DNA from: Streptomyces sp. NBC_01669
GTDB lineage: Bacteria; Actinomycetota; Actinomycetes; Streptomycetales; Streptomycetaceae
Assembly (NCBI RefSeq): GCF_026339735.1
Contig: NZ_JAPEQG010000001.1
Span: 62,001-126,000 of the forward strand
Direction of reading: 5' to 3'
DNA length: 64,000 nt
Below the pieces are notes generated by a model, which saw only the letters and a list, made by a program, of their open reading frames with translations, did not search any database and was not told where the DNA came from. Of this stretch, positions 9,690 through 18,417 are shown in pieces. The position numbers and the translations under genes are program-made. Each line of letters opens with the position of its first letter. The stretch's first letter is position 1.

Positions 9690-10561
9690 GCTATCAACAC
9701 CCCACACCACTGACACATCCACGCCGAAAAATCACTGACAAACCAGCACACATCATCACGGTCAGCAGCGCGGAACGCAGCTGCGGCAGAGCCGGCTTCA
9801 CCGCGACCAGCGCGCAACGAACCGGGACACGGCGCGGCAGCAGGCACAGCGCCTGCTGGAGAGCGACCGTCTTTCCCGTGGCCCGGATCCCCGTAGAGAC
9901 ACATGATCCCTCGCGCGGCGACCGTGTGCGCGAGGGCCTCGGTCACTGTGCCGAGCTGGCGGGTCGACACGAGGTGCGCGCCCGGCACGTACAGACGGAC
10001 GCCATCACCCAGCGCCGCAGGCCGGATCGCGGGGGCGGTATCCGTCGCGTCGGCCTGTTCCATGCCGGACACGGGCAGGGCCTGACCGGTCTCATCGACC
10101 GTTCCCGGCAGAGCGAGCTCGGCCAGGGCCCGGTCGTAGCGGTCGGGATCGATATGTCCTTTCCCGGGGCGCGTGCTCTGAAAGACTCGGCCCGCCCGGC
10201 GTTGTTCGCGTACCGGCCGGTGCATGGTCGCCAGCGAAGGCAGCGGGCCGGGCAGAACGGATTCGTCACCTGCTTTGGACAACTGCCGGCGCAACTCGGA
10301 GACGTTCCCGTCCAGCTCTTCGAGTCGGGCCCACAGCGTGTCGTCCAGCATGAACCCTCCGCGCCGGTAGACCGGCTCGGTCTGGCCCTTACGAGCCCTC
10401 GCGAGCCAACGCCAGGCCGTCCGTAGTGACACTCCGGCTGTCTCGGCCACGATCCTGACGTGCACCGATTCCAACGCGCCGGCCTCGTCCAACGCGAGAA
10501 GCCGGCGTACCACCACCTGCCGCACCAGCCCCTTGTCCTGCGATAGCGACGCGAGCGACAT
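9690..10561 (-). pseudogene. Transposition HTH protein fused to frameshifted AAA ATPase
   Basis: Residues 1-170 have a helix-turn-helix (ESVHVRIVAETAGVSLRTAW, then WLARARKGQ) like the N-terminus of Mu/Tn7-type DDE transposases. From about residue 172 the sequence matches the start of the partner ATPase (TRQLGTVTEALAHTVAARG, then CLYGDPGHGK, the Walker A motif). An extra A near 9873-9877 shifts the frame at the P-loop; the other frame continues properly as KTVALQQALCLLPRRVP and stops at about 9700. The DDE core is missing between the two parts, so a deletion has joined TniA-like and TniB-like genes. Not functional as read. Confidence 0.55.
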
Positions 10562-10850
10562 GGCACGGGCGGCAGCACGTCCCGCACCCGAACGCTCCCT
10601 CGGGCAGGGGGGTCACAGACAACGACGGCTGAGCAGTCATGCCCACCAGCACACCCCGGCGCTCCCATACCGTGCACAGGAATGAGCATCCACACGTCAG
10701 CCACCGACCAGCTGTGCTACACGGAATGCGCAGCACATGACAGCCACTTAGTCACTCCATGACAGCCAAGATCCACGGGTACCAGGCTAGAAAAGGACAG
10801 CTCAGCACGCTGTTCCCCGCATCAGGCCAGGTGACACCCAACCCGCTGAC
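10562..10850. other. Gap with no recognisable gene
   Basis: 289 bp between the HTH/ATPase remnant and the second HA fragment. A possible short minus-strand peptide beginning MTAQPSLSVTP has no homology I can name. No hairpin or repeat was seen. Confidence 0.3.
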
Positions 10851-11745
10851 ACCACCCCACCCACTCACAACGACGTAGAGACCGAGGTCGGCGTCACGAA
10901 GGATTTCCCGCTGGGCAGGTGGGTGCACCAGCAGAGGAAGGCGCTGCGGGCCGGGGAGCTGGAGGAACGGCGCAAGACCCTGCTCGACTTGCCGGAGGCC
11001 GGGATGGTGTGGGAGCCCGGCGAGGAAGCCGGGGAGAACAAGCTCGCCGCACTCCGGTCCTACCGGCGGGCCACCGGGCACCTCGCACCCCGCCAGGACG
11101 CAGTGTGGGGCGAGGGCGAGGCGATGGTGCCCATCGGGCAGCACATGGCCAACCTCCGCAGGAAGGGAGCGAAGAACGGCCTGGGCAAGGACCCGGAGCG
11201 GGCCGCCGTGCGCGCGGCGCAGCTCACAGCGATCGACCCGGGATGGGACTGCCCGTGGCCGCTCGACTGGCAGCGGCACTACCGCGTCCTCGCGGACCTG
11301 GTCGACGCCGACGGCAGCCTGCCCGAGATCCAGCCCGGCGTGCTGATGGACGGCGACAACATCGACAAGTGGCTTCAGCGGCAAAAGCAGCCGGGCACCT
11401 GGGCGCAGCTGTCCGCCGAGCAGCAGGACCGGCTGTCCCGGCTGGGCGTCACGCCGCTTGAGACCCCGTCTCCCGCCCCGGCGGCCACCCCGTCGACGAA
11501 GGGGCCCGAGCAAGACGCAGCAGGCATTCCAGCGCGGCCTGGCCGCCCTCGCGCAGTCGGTGGAGCGGGAAGGCTCGAACCGGGCAGTACCGCGCGGGCA
11601 CGGTGAACAGATCGCGGTCGACGGCGAGACGGAGCCGGTGGTCGTGAAGCTGGGCGTGTGGGTCTCGAACACCAAGTCGAGGCGGGACAAGCTCACCCAG
11701 GAACAGCGGGCAGCGCTCGCTGAACTCGGCGTGGAATGGGCCTGA
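10851..11745 (+). pseudogene. Second helicase-associated domain fragment, frameshifted
   Basis: An HA-repeat protein fragment related to that at 5186-6017. It is open without a start from about 10851 (DFPLGRWVHQQRKALRAGEL), passes through two HA repeats (IGQHMANLRRKG...LGKDPERAAVRAAQL), then shifts frame near 11460. The end reads in another frame as QAFQRGLAALAQSVEREG to LTQEQRAALAELGVEWA, stop 11743-11745. The ATPase part is missing. The stop lies 33 bp from the convergent PP2C gene. Confidence 0.65.
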
Positions 11746-11778
11746 AACCACCCGCCGGGGGTCGCCCGGTTCTTGGGT

Positions 11779-12993
11779 TCAGCGGCCTGGGGGCGGGGGC
11801 GGGGGCGAGCCACTGAGGTGGTGCTGGTGGTGACCACTGGGATGGGGTGTGAGGTGCGGCCGGTGGGACGGGGTGCGTTCGATGACCAGGAGGGCTGCGT
11901 CGTCGGCGGGGTGGCCGCCGATGTGGGTGAGCAGATCGCGGTGGATGTGGTGCAGCAGAGTATCGGGGCTGCTGGTGGGGAAGGAGGCGACTCGTTCGGC
12001 GAGCGGGTAGAACGCTCCGGACGGCGAGCGGGCTTCGATGACACCGTCGGTGTAGAGGACGAGCATGTCACCGCCTTTGAAGGTGAACGGGTCGACGCGG
12101 TCGTCCTCGTTCGGTCGTTCGCACACGCCCAGCGGAGGCAGGGGCTGTGGGGCATACAGGACCGTGACCCGCTGATCGTGCACCAGCAGAGGCGGGCAAT
12201 GTCCGCAGTTGATCATCTCGGCGGCCGACGGGGCGTCGTCGGGGATCTCCAGGACGAGGCAGGTGATGAAGTGCTCGCCGGCGTCGTGCTCGGTGTCCGC
12301 CACGTCCTCCAGGTTCCGGGAGACGCTCTCTCCGAGGGCAGCTACCAGCCCGGGGAGGGTGGCACACCGGTGAGCGCCCTCACGGAATGCCCCCAGCACC
12401 AGCGAGGCCTCACCGATGGCGGCCAGCCCGTGGCCCCGGACATCGCCGATGACCACCCGGGTCGCGGCATGCGCGGCGCGGGCGAACGCAAACAGATCAC
12501 CCCCGATCTCGACCTCGTCCTGCGCGGACATATACAGCCATGCCACCTGCAACGACCCGATCCGGCGTGGCGGAGGCCGCAGCAGAACCCGCTGAGCCGC
12601 CTCCGCCACAGAGCGCGCCAGGCTCAGCGCCCGCTCGCGCCGCTCCCGCACAAACCGCATGAAAACCACCAAGGCGGAGAGCACGGTCAGCGCGATGATC
12701 TGCGCCATGCGGTTGGGCGTGGTCAGTCCACCGACGAAGACAACGATGAACACCTGGGCCGCCACTGCCAGGGCCCCGGCGAGAGCGGTGAGCCGTGTCC
12801 CGGCGAGGGAAGCGGTCAGAGCGGGCGCGACGACCAGCAGCGGGCCCAGCTGGACATCGGGCCCGCTGTAGATATCCAGCACGGTGATCGTCACAATCAG
12901 CACGAACGGGATCGCCACCAGACCACGGCCTGATGGCGGCTCCAGGAGGTGATCCCGCAAACGTCGCACACCCATATACCCCTTATGCTCCAT
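11779..12993 (-). CDS. Membrane-bound PP2C phosphatase (RsbU/SpoIIE type)
   Basis: 404 residues. The first 120 hold a basic start and several TM helices (VAIPFVLIVTITVLDIY; LGPLLVVAPALTASLAG; LTALAGALAVAAQVFIVVFV; IIALTVLSALVVFMRFV). A coiled linker leads to a PP2C domain with IGGDLFAFAR, VVIGDVRGHGLAAIGEASLV, MINCGHCPPLL, MLVLYTDGVIEARS and PADDAALLVI, so the metal ligands are present. Such proteins dephosphorylate anti-sigma antagonists or related targets in response to membrane signals. The tail is His/Pro rich and probably unstructured. It converges with the HA fragment at 11745. Confidence 0.88.
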   Translation of the reverse strand: MEHKGYMGVRRLRDHLLEPPSGRGLVAIPFVLIVTITVLDIYSGPDVQLGPLLVVAPALTASLAGTRLTALAGALAVAAQVFIVVFVGGLTTPNRMAQIIALTVLSALVVFMRFVRERRERALSLARSVAEAAQRVLLRPPPRRIGSLQVAWLYMSAQDEVEIGGDLFAFARAAHAATRVVIGDVRGHGLAAIGEASLVLGAFREGAHRCATLPGLVAALGESVSRNLEDVADTEHDAGEHFITCLVLEIPDDAPSAAEMINCGHCPPLLVHDQRVTVLYAPQPLPPLGVCERPNEDDRVDPFTFKGGDMLVLYTDGVIEARSPSGAFYPLAERVASFPTSSPDTLLHHIHRDLLTHIGGHPADDAALLVIERTPSHRPHLTPHPSGHHQHHLSGSPPPPPPGR

Positions 12994-13857
12994 CGATAGC
13001 GCACCCCCGGCCAGCCGACGAGCACGGGTCGGGTCTTCTCCCAGCCTTCCTGCGGCGGCCTCATTCTGTCCGTCCGCTGGCCCTGCCGTGACTTCCGATT
13101 ACGGAAGTACGGCTCCAGCACGCGCCCAGTCGAAGAGAATGGGTACGTCCAGCCTTCGGTCCTGGTCCAAGGGGAGGGGGCCAGTCCGGGTCGATCTCGG
13201 CGAGCTGGCGGATCCGCTGGGCCGTCAGCCGCGTCAGCTTGGCTGCTTCCAGGCGGTCGGGTATCTGTGCGGCTGAGGTGGATCAACCCGCCCAGTCGAT
13301 CGAGGTCCGTTTCGGAACGTCCCGGGCCGGGGCCGTCGACGTCGCGCTCTACCGCGTCGCCGACGTCGACGCTCTGCCCACCACGCGCACCGAGGTCGAC
13401 TGGAAGCAGCCGCGCAGCGTCGGCAAAGGCCGACCCCCGAGCCCTCCTTCGTCCGGCACCGAAGGCGGCACCGGTCTGAACCGGCGATCACCGTAACGCG
13501 GCGCAGCGGCACGATCACGCCTCTGCCCGGGAGGGGTCGAATGAGGAGGGACCTCTCTCCTGCAGAGAGGTGTCGCCGCGCGAAACCGGCTTGCCCACGG
13601 GGTCTGACCTGCGGAAACACGCGGTCCCGGAAAGGGGGGTTCACACCTCCGGCAGTACCTCCGGTGCAACCTTGGGTACGCCTGTGCAGACAACGGTGCG
13701 GACAACTGTCGGTGCAACCCCCCAGCAGTGCCGGAACGGCTTCCGTGCCCACGCGTGAGCGGGCTTGCCCAGTGAGCCTTTTCCAACCTCCCACGTCACA
13801 AACAGCGCTCCCTGCCCCGCCGGCTACGGCGTGGCCGCCTCCCGCAGGCGTAGTTGA
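12994..13857. other. 864-bp stretch of gene debris with noncoding block B
   Basis: No intact gene is seen. Minus strand 13150-13260 can encode DRLEAAKLTRLTAQRIRQLA, an HTH-like helix run; plus strand 13270-13430 can encode SIEVRFGTSRAGAVDVALYR. Both look like fragments but cannot be assigned. At 13560-13690 lies block B, the partner of the block at 860-1060, with the shared words GAGAGGTGTC, ACCGGCTTGCCCAC, TGACCTGC, CACACCT and CGGCAGTACCTCCGGT in the same order and spacing. Confidence 0.4.
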
Positions 13858-14016
13858 GGTGTCAGGGCCCGGCTGGAGGAGCTGGGCGCCACGCTCGTAG
13901 AACCCCGCTGGCTCGGCTCCGGAATGCCCCACCGGGTGATCTGCGCCAAGGGCCACCTCGGCGCCGACCAGGCCGCACTGCACCTCGCGGCCATCCTCAT
14001 CTGGGCACGACGCTGA
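13858..14016 (+). pseudogene. C-terminal fragment of an unidentified protein
   Basis: A frame without a start codon encodes about 52 residues including ARLEELGATLVEPRWLGS and GADQAALHLAAILIWARR before TGA at 14014-14016. Codon use is typical of the genome. It directly precedes trmO with a 21-bp gap, so it may once have been translated together with it. Family unknown. Confidence 0.35.
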
Positions 14017-14037
14017 CCAAAGAGATAGAACCTTGCC

Positions 14038-14505
14038 ATGCCAAGCTTCGAGGTCACACCGATAGGTACAGTCCGGAACAACCGAACGGACGTCCAGCAC
14101 ACGGACAACTGGGGTGCCGTCCGCAGCACGATCACCATCGACGAGCGCTTCGGCGAGACGTGCCTCCAGGGTCTGGAGGGCTTCTCCCACGTGGAGATCC
14201 TCTTCATCTTCGACCAGTTCCCGGAACACGACGACTACCGCGAACCCCGCCCCTACCGCGGCCGCTCCGACCTCCCGCCCGTTGGTGTCTTCGCCGGCCG
14301 CGGCCCCCGCAGACCGAACCGCATCGGGGCAACGTGCTGCGCCATCGAATCCGTCCACGGCCGCGAACTGACAGTGGTGGGCCTCGACGCGGTCTCCGGC
14401 ACCCCGGTCATCGACCTGAAGCCGACGATGGCGGAGTTCCGCCCGGTGAACATCAAGCAGCCCGAATGGGTCAGCCGCCTGATGTCGGAGTACTTCCAGC
14501 CGTAA
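14038..14505 (+). CDS. trmO: TrmO-like tRNA (t6A37) N6-methyltransferase
   Basis: 155 residues of the TsaA/UPF0066 (YaeB) fold. These SAM-dependent enzymes methylate N6-threonylcarbamoyl-adenosine 37 of certain tRNAs. Seen: VTPIGTVRNNRTDVQ at the start, GLEGFSHVEILFIFDQF, the SAM-site segments VGVFAGRGPRRPNRIGATCC and GLDAVSGTPVIDLKP. Length fits the single-domain actinobacterial form. Some Streptomyces members are annotated only as SAM-dependent methyltransferase, so the substrate is inferred from family. It lies isolated among mobile-element debris. Confidence 0.8.
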   Translation: MPSFEVTPIGTVRNNRTDVQHTDNWGAVRSTITIDERFGETCLQGLEGFSHVEILFIFDQFPEHDDYREPRPYRGRSDLPPVGVFAGRGPRRPNRIGATCCAIESVHGRELTVVGLDAVSGTPVIDLKPTMAEFRPVNIKQPEWVSRLMSEYFQP

Positions 14506-14704
14506 ACGGCCCCCCGTGACCCAACGCTTGCGCTCACCACCTGATGGCTCTGTTCACGTCGCAGAGCAGCGTTTCGACAGCAGTTCGGGAGGCAGTGCCC
14601 GCGCCGGATGCTCACGACTTCGGGCAGCAGCTCGGTGGTGACCCGCGGGACGCCAACTGCCGCCCGTCCGGAGCCCGGGGCAAAAGCGCTGGCTACGGGC
14701 GTAG

Positions 14705-14890
14705 GTGGCAGCCGCCATCGCACCGTTGCCGGGCGCGGGCGGGTGCCTCCCGTTCTCGGGTTCTGGCTCCAACGTGGTCTGGGCCCACGCGGTGGGCTTC
14801 CTCGCCGAGCAGCTCCGTGGCACCTGTCCCTTCAGCTACGGCAGCACCGTCAACTTCGGTGAGCGAATCGTGCCCGAGTCGGAGATGACG
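14705..14890 (+). pseudogene. Unidentified gene fragment joined to relaxase debris
   Basis: The plus frame contains SGSGSNVVWAHAVGFLAEQL and FSYGSTVNFGERIVPESEM, which read as real protein, then changes character at about 14890, where the minus-strand relaxase tail begins. The start is not clear. The join looks like a recombination breakpoint. Family not recognised. Confidence 0.3.
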
Positions 14891-15385
14891 GCAGTGCCAC
14901 TTCGGCGCGGGCGCGGTGGTGGATCCGCTGGGCGGCGGGTGTGGCCGAACTGCGGGGCGATTTGGGGGCCCAGGCCGGGGTGAGGGTGCGGTTCGCGAGC
15001 GGCATCGGCTTGTCCGGGTTCAGCGGGTCGCCAGGGATGCAGTGGTCGCGGATGGCGGCCGCGGTGATGGCGGCGGCTTCGAGGACCCGCCGGGTCTGAT
15101 CCACCGTGGCGACGTCGGTCGCCTGCTCCTGGTCCCGGCCGGCCTTCCGGTTCGCGCGGTCCGGCCGCAGTTGCGGCGTCGAGCTCGCGGGCACGGCGAC
15201 GGTGTGCGGCAGGGACCGGGAGCCCAGACGCCGCGAGCGGCGTTCCGCGCGGACCTGGGTGGTCAGGGCTCCGGCGGCGAGGCGGGCCCGCTCGTAGCGG
15301 GACTTCGATCGGGCGCGGGTCAGCGGGCGCACCACGGCCTGGTCCTCGGTGTCGCGCGGGTACAGCGCTCGTAGGGCGCCTGCAA
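14890..15385 (-). pseudogene. Second relaxase remnant, C-terminal region only
   Basis: The frame LRALYPRDTEDQAVVRPLTR ... DQEQATDVATVDQTRRVLEA is clearly related to the C-terminal part of the relaxase at 1094-2827 (about 80% at DNA level by eye across roughly 300 bp). It then continues with PLNPDKPMPLANRTLTPAWA, a tail the first copy lacks. The upstream part is replaced at about 15380 by unrelated sequence. The divergence argues for paralogues from different plasmids rather than a recent local duplication. Confidence 0.6.
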
Positions 15386-15562
15386 ATGGGCCTGGGCGAT
15401 CTCGGAGTTCTCGACAGCGGCGATCTGCCCCAGTTCGGTTGCCAGGGAGTCGATGTGCGCTCGGAAGGCCGCGAGCTCGGGCGCGTACCGCTGTCGGATG
15501 CCCACCAGCCGGGAGACGGGTACGGCGGCGATCCTCTCGGGACGGATCCCCGCGCGGAGCAC
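15377..15562 (-). pseudogene. Short helical protein fragment
   Basis: Encodes PERIAAVPVSRLVGIRQRYA followed by a helical HIDSLATELGQIAAVEN segment, then runs into the relaxase remnant in another frame. It lies between the TetR gene stop and the relaxase debris. No family assigned. Confidence 0.3.
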
Positions 15563-16236
15563 TATGAGGTGAGTCGCTTCTCCAGCCCGTCGAGGAGGGC
15601 TTGGAGGCCGCGCTCGAAGGTCTGATCGGGAGCGGCGGCGTAGTCGGTCGCTGCTGGGGTCTCGAGGCGGGCTCGCAGGCGCGGGTAACGCGCGGCGATC
15701 TCCTGGGCCTTGGTGATGGCGTTGTGGAACTCCTCTTCGGCGGTGCTGTGGTCCGCGTTGAGCTTCCGGGTGAGTGAGGCGGTCGCTGCGGCGCCTGCCG
15801 CGTTCCCGAGGACGTAGGTGAAGACGGCGGCGGCGGCTTGGTCGGCCTCGGCGCCGCGGAAGCCGGCGACCTCGTAAACGGCGAGGCTGTGGTCGTCATG
15901 GCGGGCCTTGTTCTCCCCGTAGAGCAGGTGTGCGGTGAAGGCCTGCACCAGCCAGGGGTGGCGGGTGAACATCGCGAACAGCTCGGTCGCCATGGCGGTG
16001 GCTGCGGTGCGCCATTCAACCGCAGCCAGGTCGGGCAGCTCCAGCTCCCCCCACACTCGGTCGGTGGCCAGCAGCACGAGGTTGTCCTTGTTCTTGACAT
16101 GCCAGTACACGGCGGTGGCGGCGGAGTCGAGTCGCCTGCCCAGTGCGCGCATGTTCAGTCCCTCGAGGCCCTCGGTGTCCAGGAGCTCGATGGCGGTGCG
16201 GACGATCTGGTCCGTCGTCAGGGTGTCACGTGGCAT
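15562..16236 (-). CDS. TetR family transcriptional regulator
   Basis: 224 residues from the ATG at 16236. The N-terminal DNA-binding domain (about residues 7-55) reads TTDQIVRTAIELLDTEGLEG then LNMRALGRRLDSAATAVYWH, the recognition helix ending in the usual YWHVKNKD. The C-terminal domain is of the TetR_C type found in drug-responsive repressors. The gene is divergent from the small membrane protein at 16358-16879. The shared 121-bp intergenic region carries three related palindromes, so autorepression and control of the neighbour are likely. Ligand unknown. Confidence 0.88.
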   Translation of the reverse strand: MPRDTLTTDQIVRTAIELLDTEGLEGLNMRALGRRLDSAATAVYWHVKNKDNLVLLATDRVWGELELPDLAAVEWRTAATAMATELFAMFTRHPWLVQAFTAHLLYGENKARHDDHSLAVYEVAGFRGAEADQAAAAVFTYVLGNAAGAAATASLTRKLNADHSTAEEEFHNAITKAQEIAARYPRLRARLETPAATDYAAAPDQTFERGLQALLDGLEKRLTS

Positions 16237-16256
16237 TCCCTCACTGTACTCAGCGC

Positions 16257-16341
16257 CTTGCACTTAGTTCAAGAAGGCTCTTGCACACTGTTCAAGTCGT
16301 CGGTTACCTTCATCGCGTCGGGCAATTGAACTAAGTAAAAG
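16257..16341. promoter_or_regulatory. TetR operator cluster in a divergent promoter region
   Basis: Two near-perfect 17-bp palindromes, CTTGCACTTAGTTCAAG (16257-16273) and CTTGCACACTGTTCAAG (16280-16296), are spaced 23 bp start to start, about two helical turns. A third copy in reverse orientation lies at 16325-16341; its TTGAACTAAGT arm is an exact inverse of 16262-16272. They lie between the TetR gene and the membrane protein gene and are the obvious binding sites for that TetR. Confidence 0.65.
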
Positions 16342-16357
16342 TTTGAAGGAGAGACTC

Positions 16358-16879
16358 ATGAACACGCTTGCCGCCGTCATGCAGCTGCTGGTCGCTATCG
16401 CGTTCATCAGCATCCCGGTGGTCCGCCACCGCTTCGGCCCCGCCGCCAAGGCCGCCGCAGTGGCCGAGCTCCGCCGCCAGAACGTCCGCCCCGAGGTACT
16501 GGAGGAGAACAAGCTTCGCTTCGACGCCGGAGGCCACGAGACCGCGGCCCCGGCAACCGTAGCCGCAGTGATGATCGGCACCGCTGCCCTGAACTTCGTC
16601 GGCGCCGCTCCGGCTCAGCCGCCGACCTGGGTCTTTTCTTCGCTGGTCCTGCTGATGAACGCGGGAATCGTCTACAGCAACCTCACTGCGGTGAAGTCCG
16701 TGGAGGCCGCGTTCCGCCGCAAGGGCGACCCGGAGGTCGCTCGTGTCGAGGTCGCGCCGTTCCTCCAGGCCGCCGAGGACGCCTTTCCCCGCTGGGTGCG
16801 CGCGCAGACCTACCTCCGCAACACGGTGGTCTTCGCCGGCTCCGCCATCGCCCTAATCGCCGTCGCCCTCGGCTACTGA
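16358..16879 (+). CDS. Small integral membrane protein under TetR control
   Basis: 173 residues from the ATG at 16358, which has an excellent GAAGGAGAG Shine-Dalgarno; an in-frame start at 16343 is inferior. TM segments: VMQLLVAIAFISIPVV (5-25), ATVAAVMIGTAALNFVGA, WVFSSLVLLMNAGIVYSNL and VVFAGSAIALIAVALGY at the end. Between them is a charged loop (AAVAELRRQNVRPEVLEENK). It is divergent from a TetR gene with clear operators, as for small-molecule export or tolerance proteins. Family unknown. Confidence 0.75.
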   Translation: MNTLAAVMQLLVAIAFISIPVVRHRFGPAAKAAAVAELRRQNVRPEVLEENKLRFDAGGHETAAPATVAAVMIGTAALNFVGAAPAQPPTWVFSSLVLLMNAGIVYSNLTAVKSVEAAFRRKGDPEVARVEVAPFLQAAEDAFPRWVRAQTYLRNTVVFAGSAIALIAVALGY

Positions 16880-17025
16880 GTTTCGCCGCGTGATGTCGCT
16901 GGAGCGCGCGCCCTGACCTGCAGCGAAAAGCAACCGCAACGCGACTTCACGCGAAGATCATCAGTAACAACGACGGTGCCTCCCAAACTCGGTTCCGGCC
17001 CAGATCTCGGGGCGGTCGCGGAGGG

Positions 17026-17225
17026 TCACCGAAGCAGGATCATCTTGCGGAGCAGTTCGAATCCGGCTCGTCCGTAGAGTTGCCTTTTGACCTTCTTGAT
17101 GCGGTTCACGGCGCCTTCGGTGCCGCCGGAGCCCCAGTGCAGGGTGAGTCCGGCCATCACGGCGTCGAGGTCGCTGAGCAGGTGGAGTGCGAAGTTGGTC
17201 AGGCCGAGCAGCTGGCTGACGTCGA
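17026..17225 (-). pseudogene. ISL3-family transposase, C-terminal remnant
   Basis: The minus strand encodes DLDAVMAGLTLHWGSGGTEG, then AVNRIKKVKRQLYGRAGFEL and a final LLRKMILLR with TGA at 17026-17028. This is the typical end of ISL3 transposases (TEG...NRIK.lKRq.yGRAgF..LR). Everything upstream of about 17225 is gone. The sequence beyond the stop down to about 16960 may hold the IS end. Confidence 0.7.
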
Positions 17226-17559
17226 CGCGAGGTTCCCCCGAGATACGAGGAGTGCTGACAGCGAGTCAGATGGATCTCGTGAGAGGAGATCTGACGATGC
17301 CTGCCCCCAGGAAAAACCCGTTGAAGTGCCAAGCCCGACCGGACCGAGCGCGTCTACTGATTCCCAATGTGGTTGTCTGGCTATCCACACGAGAACGGGA
17401 GTCGTTTGTCGACGGCTTCGGGAGTCACCTCCCATCCTCCCTTCATGATCAATGTCAATGAGTTCGGGAGTCACTGCGCCCTCATGGCAGTTCCTGTCGC
17501 CGCTTCTGGCCCGAGCCTTGCGGACAGAAACTGACCGCAAGGCTCCCTACGGTCGTGCC
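17226..17559. other. Intergenic stretch with a possible solo IS3-type end
   Basis: 334 bp without a full gene. At 17265-17320 GAGAGGAGATCTGACG precedes an ATG whose first codons read MPAPRK, the usual beginning of an IS3-family OrfA in Streptomyces, after which similarity stops. This may be a decayed IS end. The promoter of the next gene should lie in the last 100 bp. Confidence 0.3.
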
Positions 17560-18417
17560 ATGACACAGACGCAGAAGATTCTTGTCACCGGCGCCACCGG
17601 AACCGTCGGCCGCCAGGTCGTCGCCGAACTGCTCGCCCGCGGCCACGCGGTCCGCGCCCTCACCCGGGATGCGGCCAGAGCCGCCCTCCCGGTCGGCGTC
17701 GAGGTGGTCCAGGGCGATCTGACCGAACCTGACAGCCTGATCCCGGCCTTGGACGGCGTCACCGGCCTCCACCTGATCACCTTCGGCGGGGCCTACTTCG
17801 CCCCGCTTGAGACCGGCCCGCGGATCCTGGAGCTGGCCCGCGCGGCCGGCGTACGCCGGGTCACCGTGCTTCATGGCGGCGGACCGTCCCGGCTGGAGGA
17901 CGCCGTGCGTGCCGACGACGGTGTGGACTGGACCGTACTCATGCCGGTCGAGTTCATGGCCAACTCCCTGGCGTGGGCGGACGGGATCGCGGCCTCGGGC
18001 GAAGTCCGCGAGCCGTTCGTCTCCCGGCTCAGCGCCATGGTCCACGAGGGCGACATCGGCGCCGTCGCCGCGGTCGCGCTGACCGAGGAGGGCCACGGGG
18101 GTCAGGAGTACGTGATCACCGGCCCCGCGCTGCTGACCGTCGGCGACAAGGTGGCGACGATCGCTGCCGCCCGCGGCCGGGAGATCGCCCTGGTGGAGCT
18201 GACAGAGGAGCAGGCCGTCGCGCAATGGCGGGCGGCGGGCCACCCGGAGGACGTAATCGGCTTCCTGATCGAGGCGTACAGGAACACCCCGGAGGTGGGC
18301 CGTACGGTCGTCGACACCGTCGAGAAGGTCACTGGCCACCCTGCCCGCACTTTCGCCCATTGGGCTGCGGAACACGCGGACGCCTTCACGGCAACAGCCC
18401 CCGTGGTCACCGCATAG
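17560..18417 (+). CDS. NmrA-like NAD(P)-binding oxidoreductase
   Basis: 285 residues from the ATG at 17560. Rossmann motif ILVTGATGTVGRQVVAELLA at residues 6-25, followed by a second strand ending VRALTRD typical of atypical short-chain dehydrogenases. Further family features are VVQGDLTEPDSLIPALDGV and VDWTVLMPVEFMAN. The C-terminal substrate domain includes a DTVEKVTGHPARTFAHWAAE motif common to actinobacterial NmrA/SDR_a5 proteins. No neighbour suggests a pathway. GGACGCGG / CCGCGTCC about 30 bp after the stop could form a weak hairpin. Confidence 0.82.
   Translation: MTQTQKILVTGATGTVGRQVVAELLARGHAVRALTRDAARAALPVGVEVVQGDLTEPDSLIPALDGVTGLHLITFGGAYFAPLETGPRILELARAAGVRRVTVLHGGGPSRLEDAVRADDGVDWTVLMPVEFMANSLAWADGIAASGEVREPFVSRLSAMVHEGDIGAVAAVALTEEGHGGQEYVITGPALLTVGDKVATIAAARGREIALVELTEEQAVAQWRAAGHPEDVIGFLIEAYRNTPEVGRTVVDTVEKVTGHPARTFAHWAAEHADAFTATAPVVTA

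Noticed and set aside
9290-9720. Hydrophobic minus-strand segment (LIALAEMGAAGCLLLTVVAD) after the ATPase remnant, and a 65-residue plus-strand frame opposite it
   Set aside because: Codon third positions are atypical for the genome and neither strand has homology I recognise; left unannotated.
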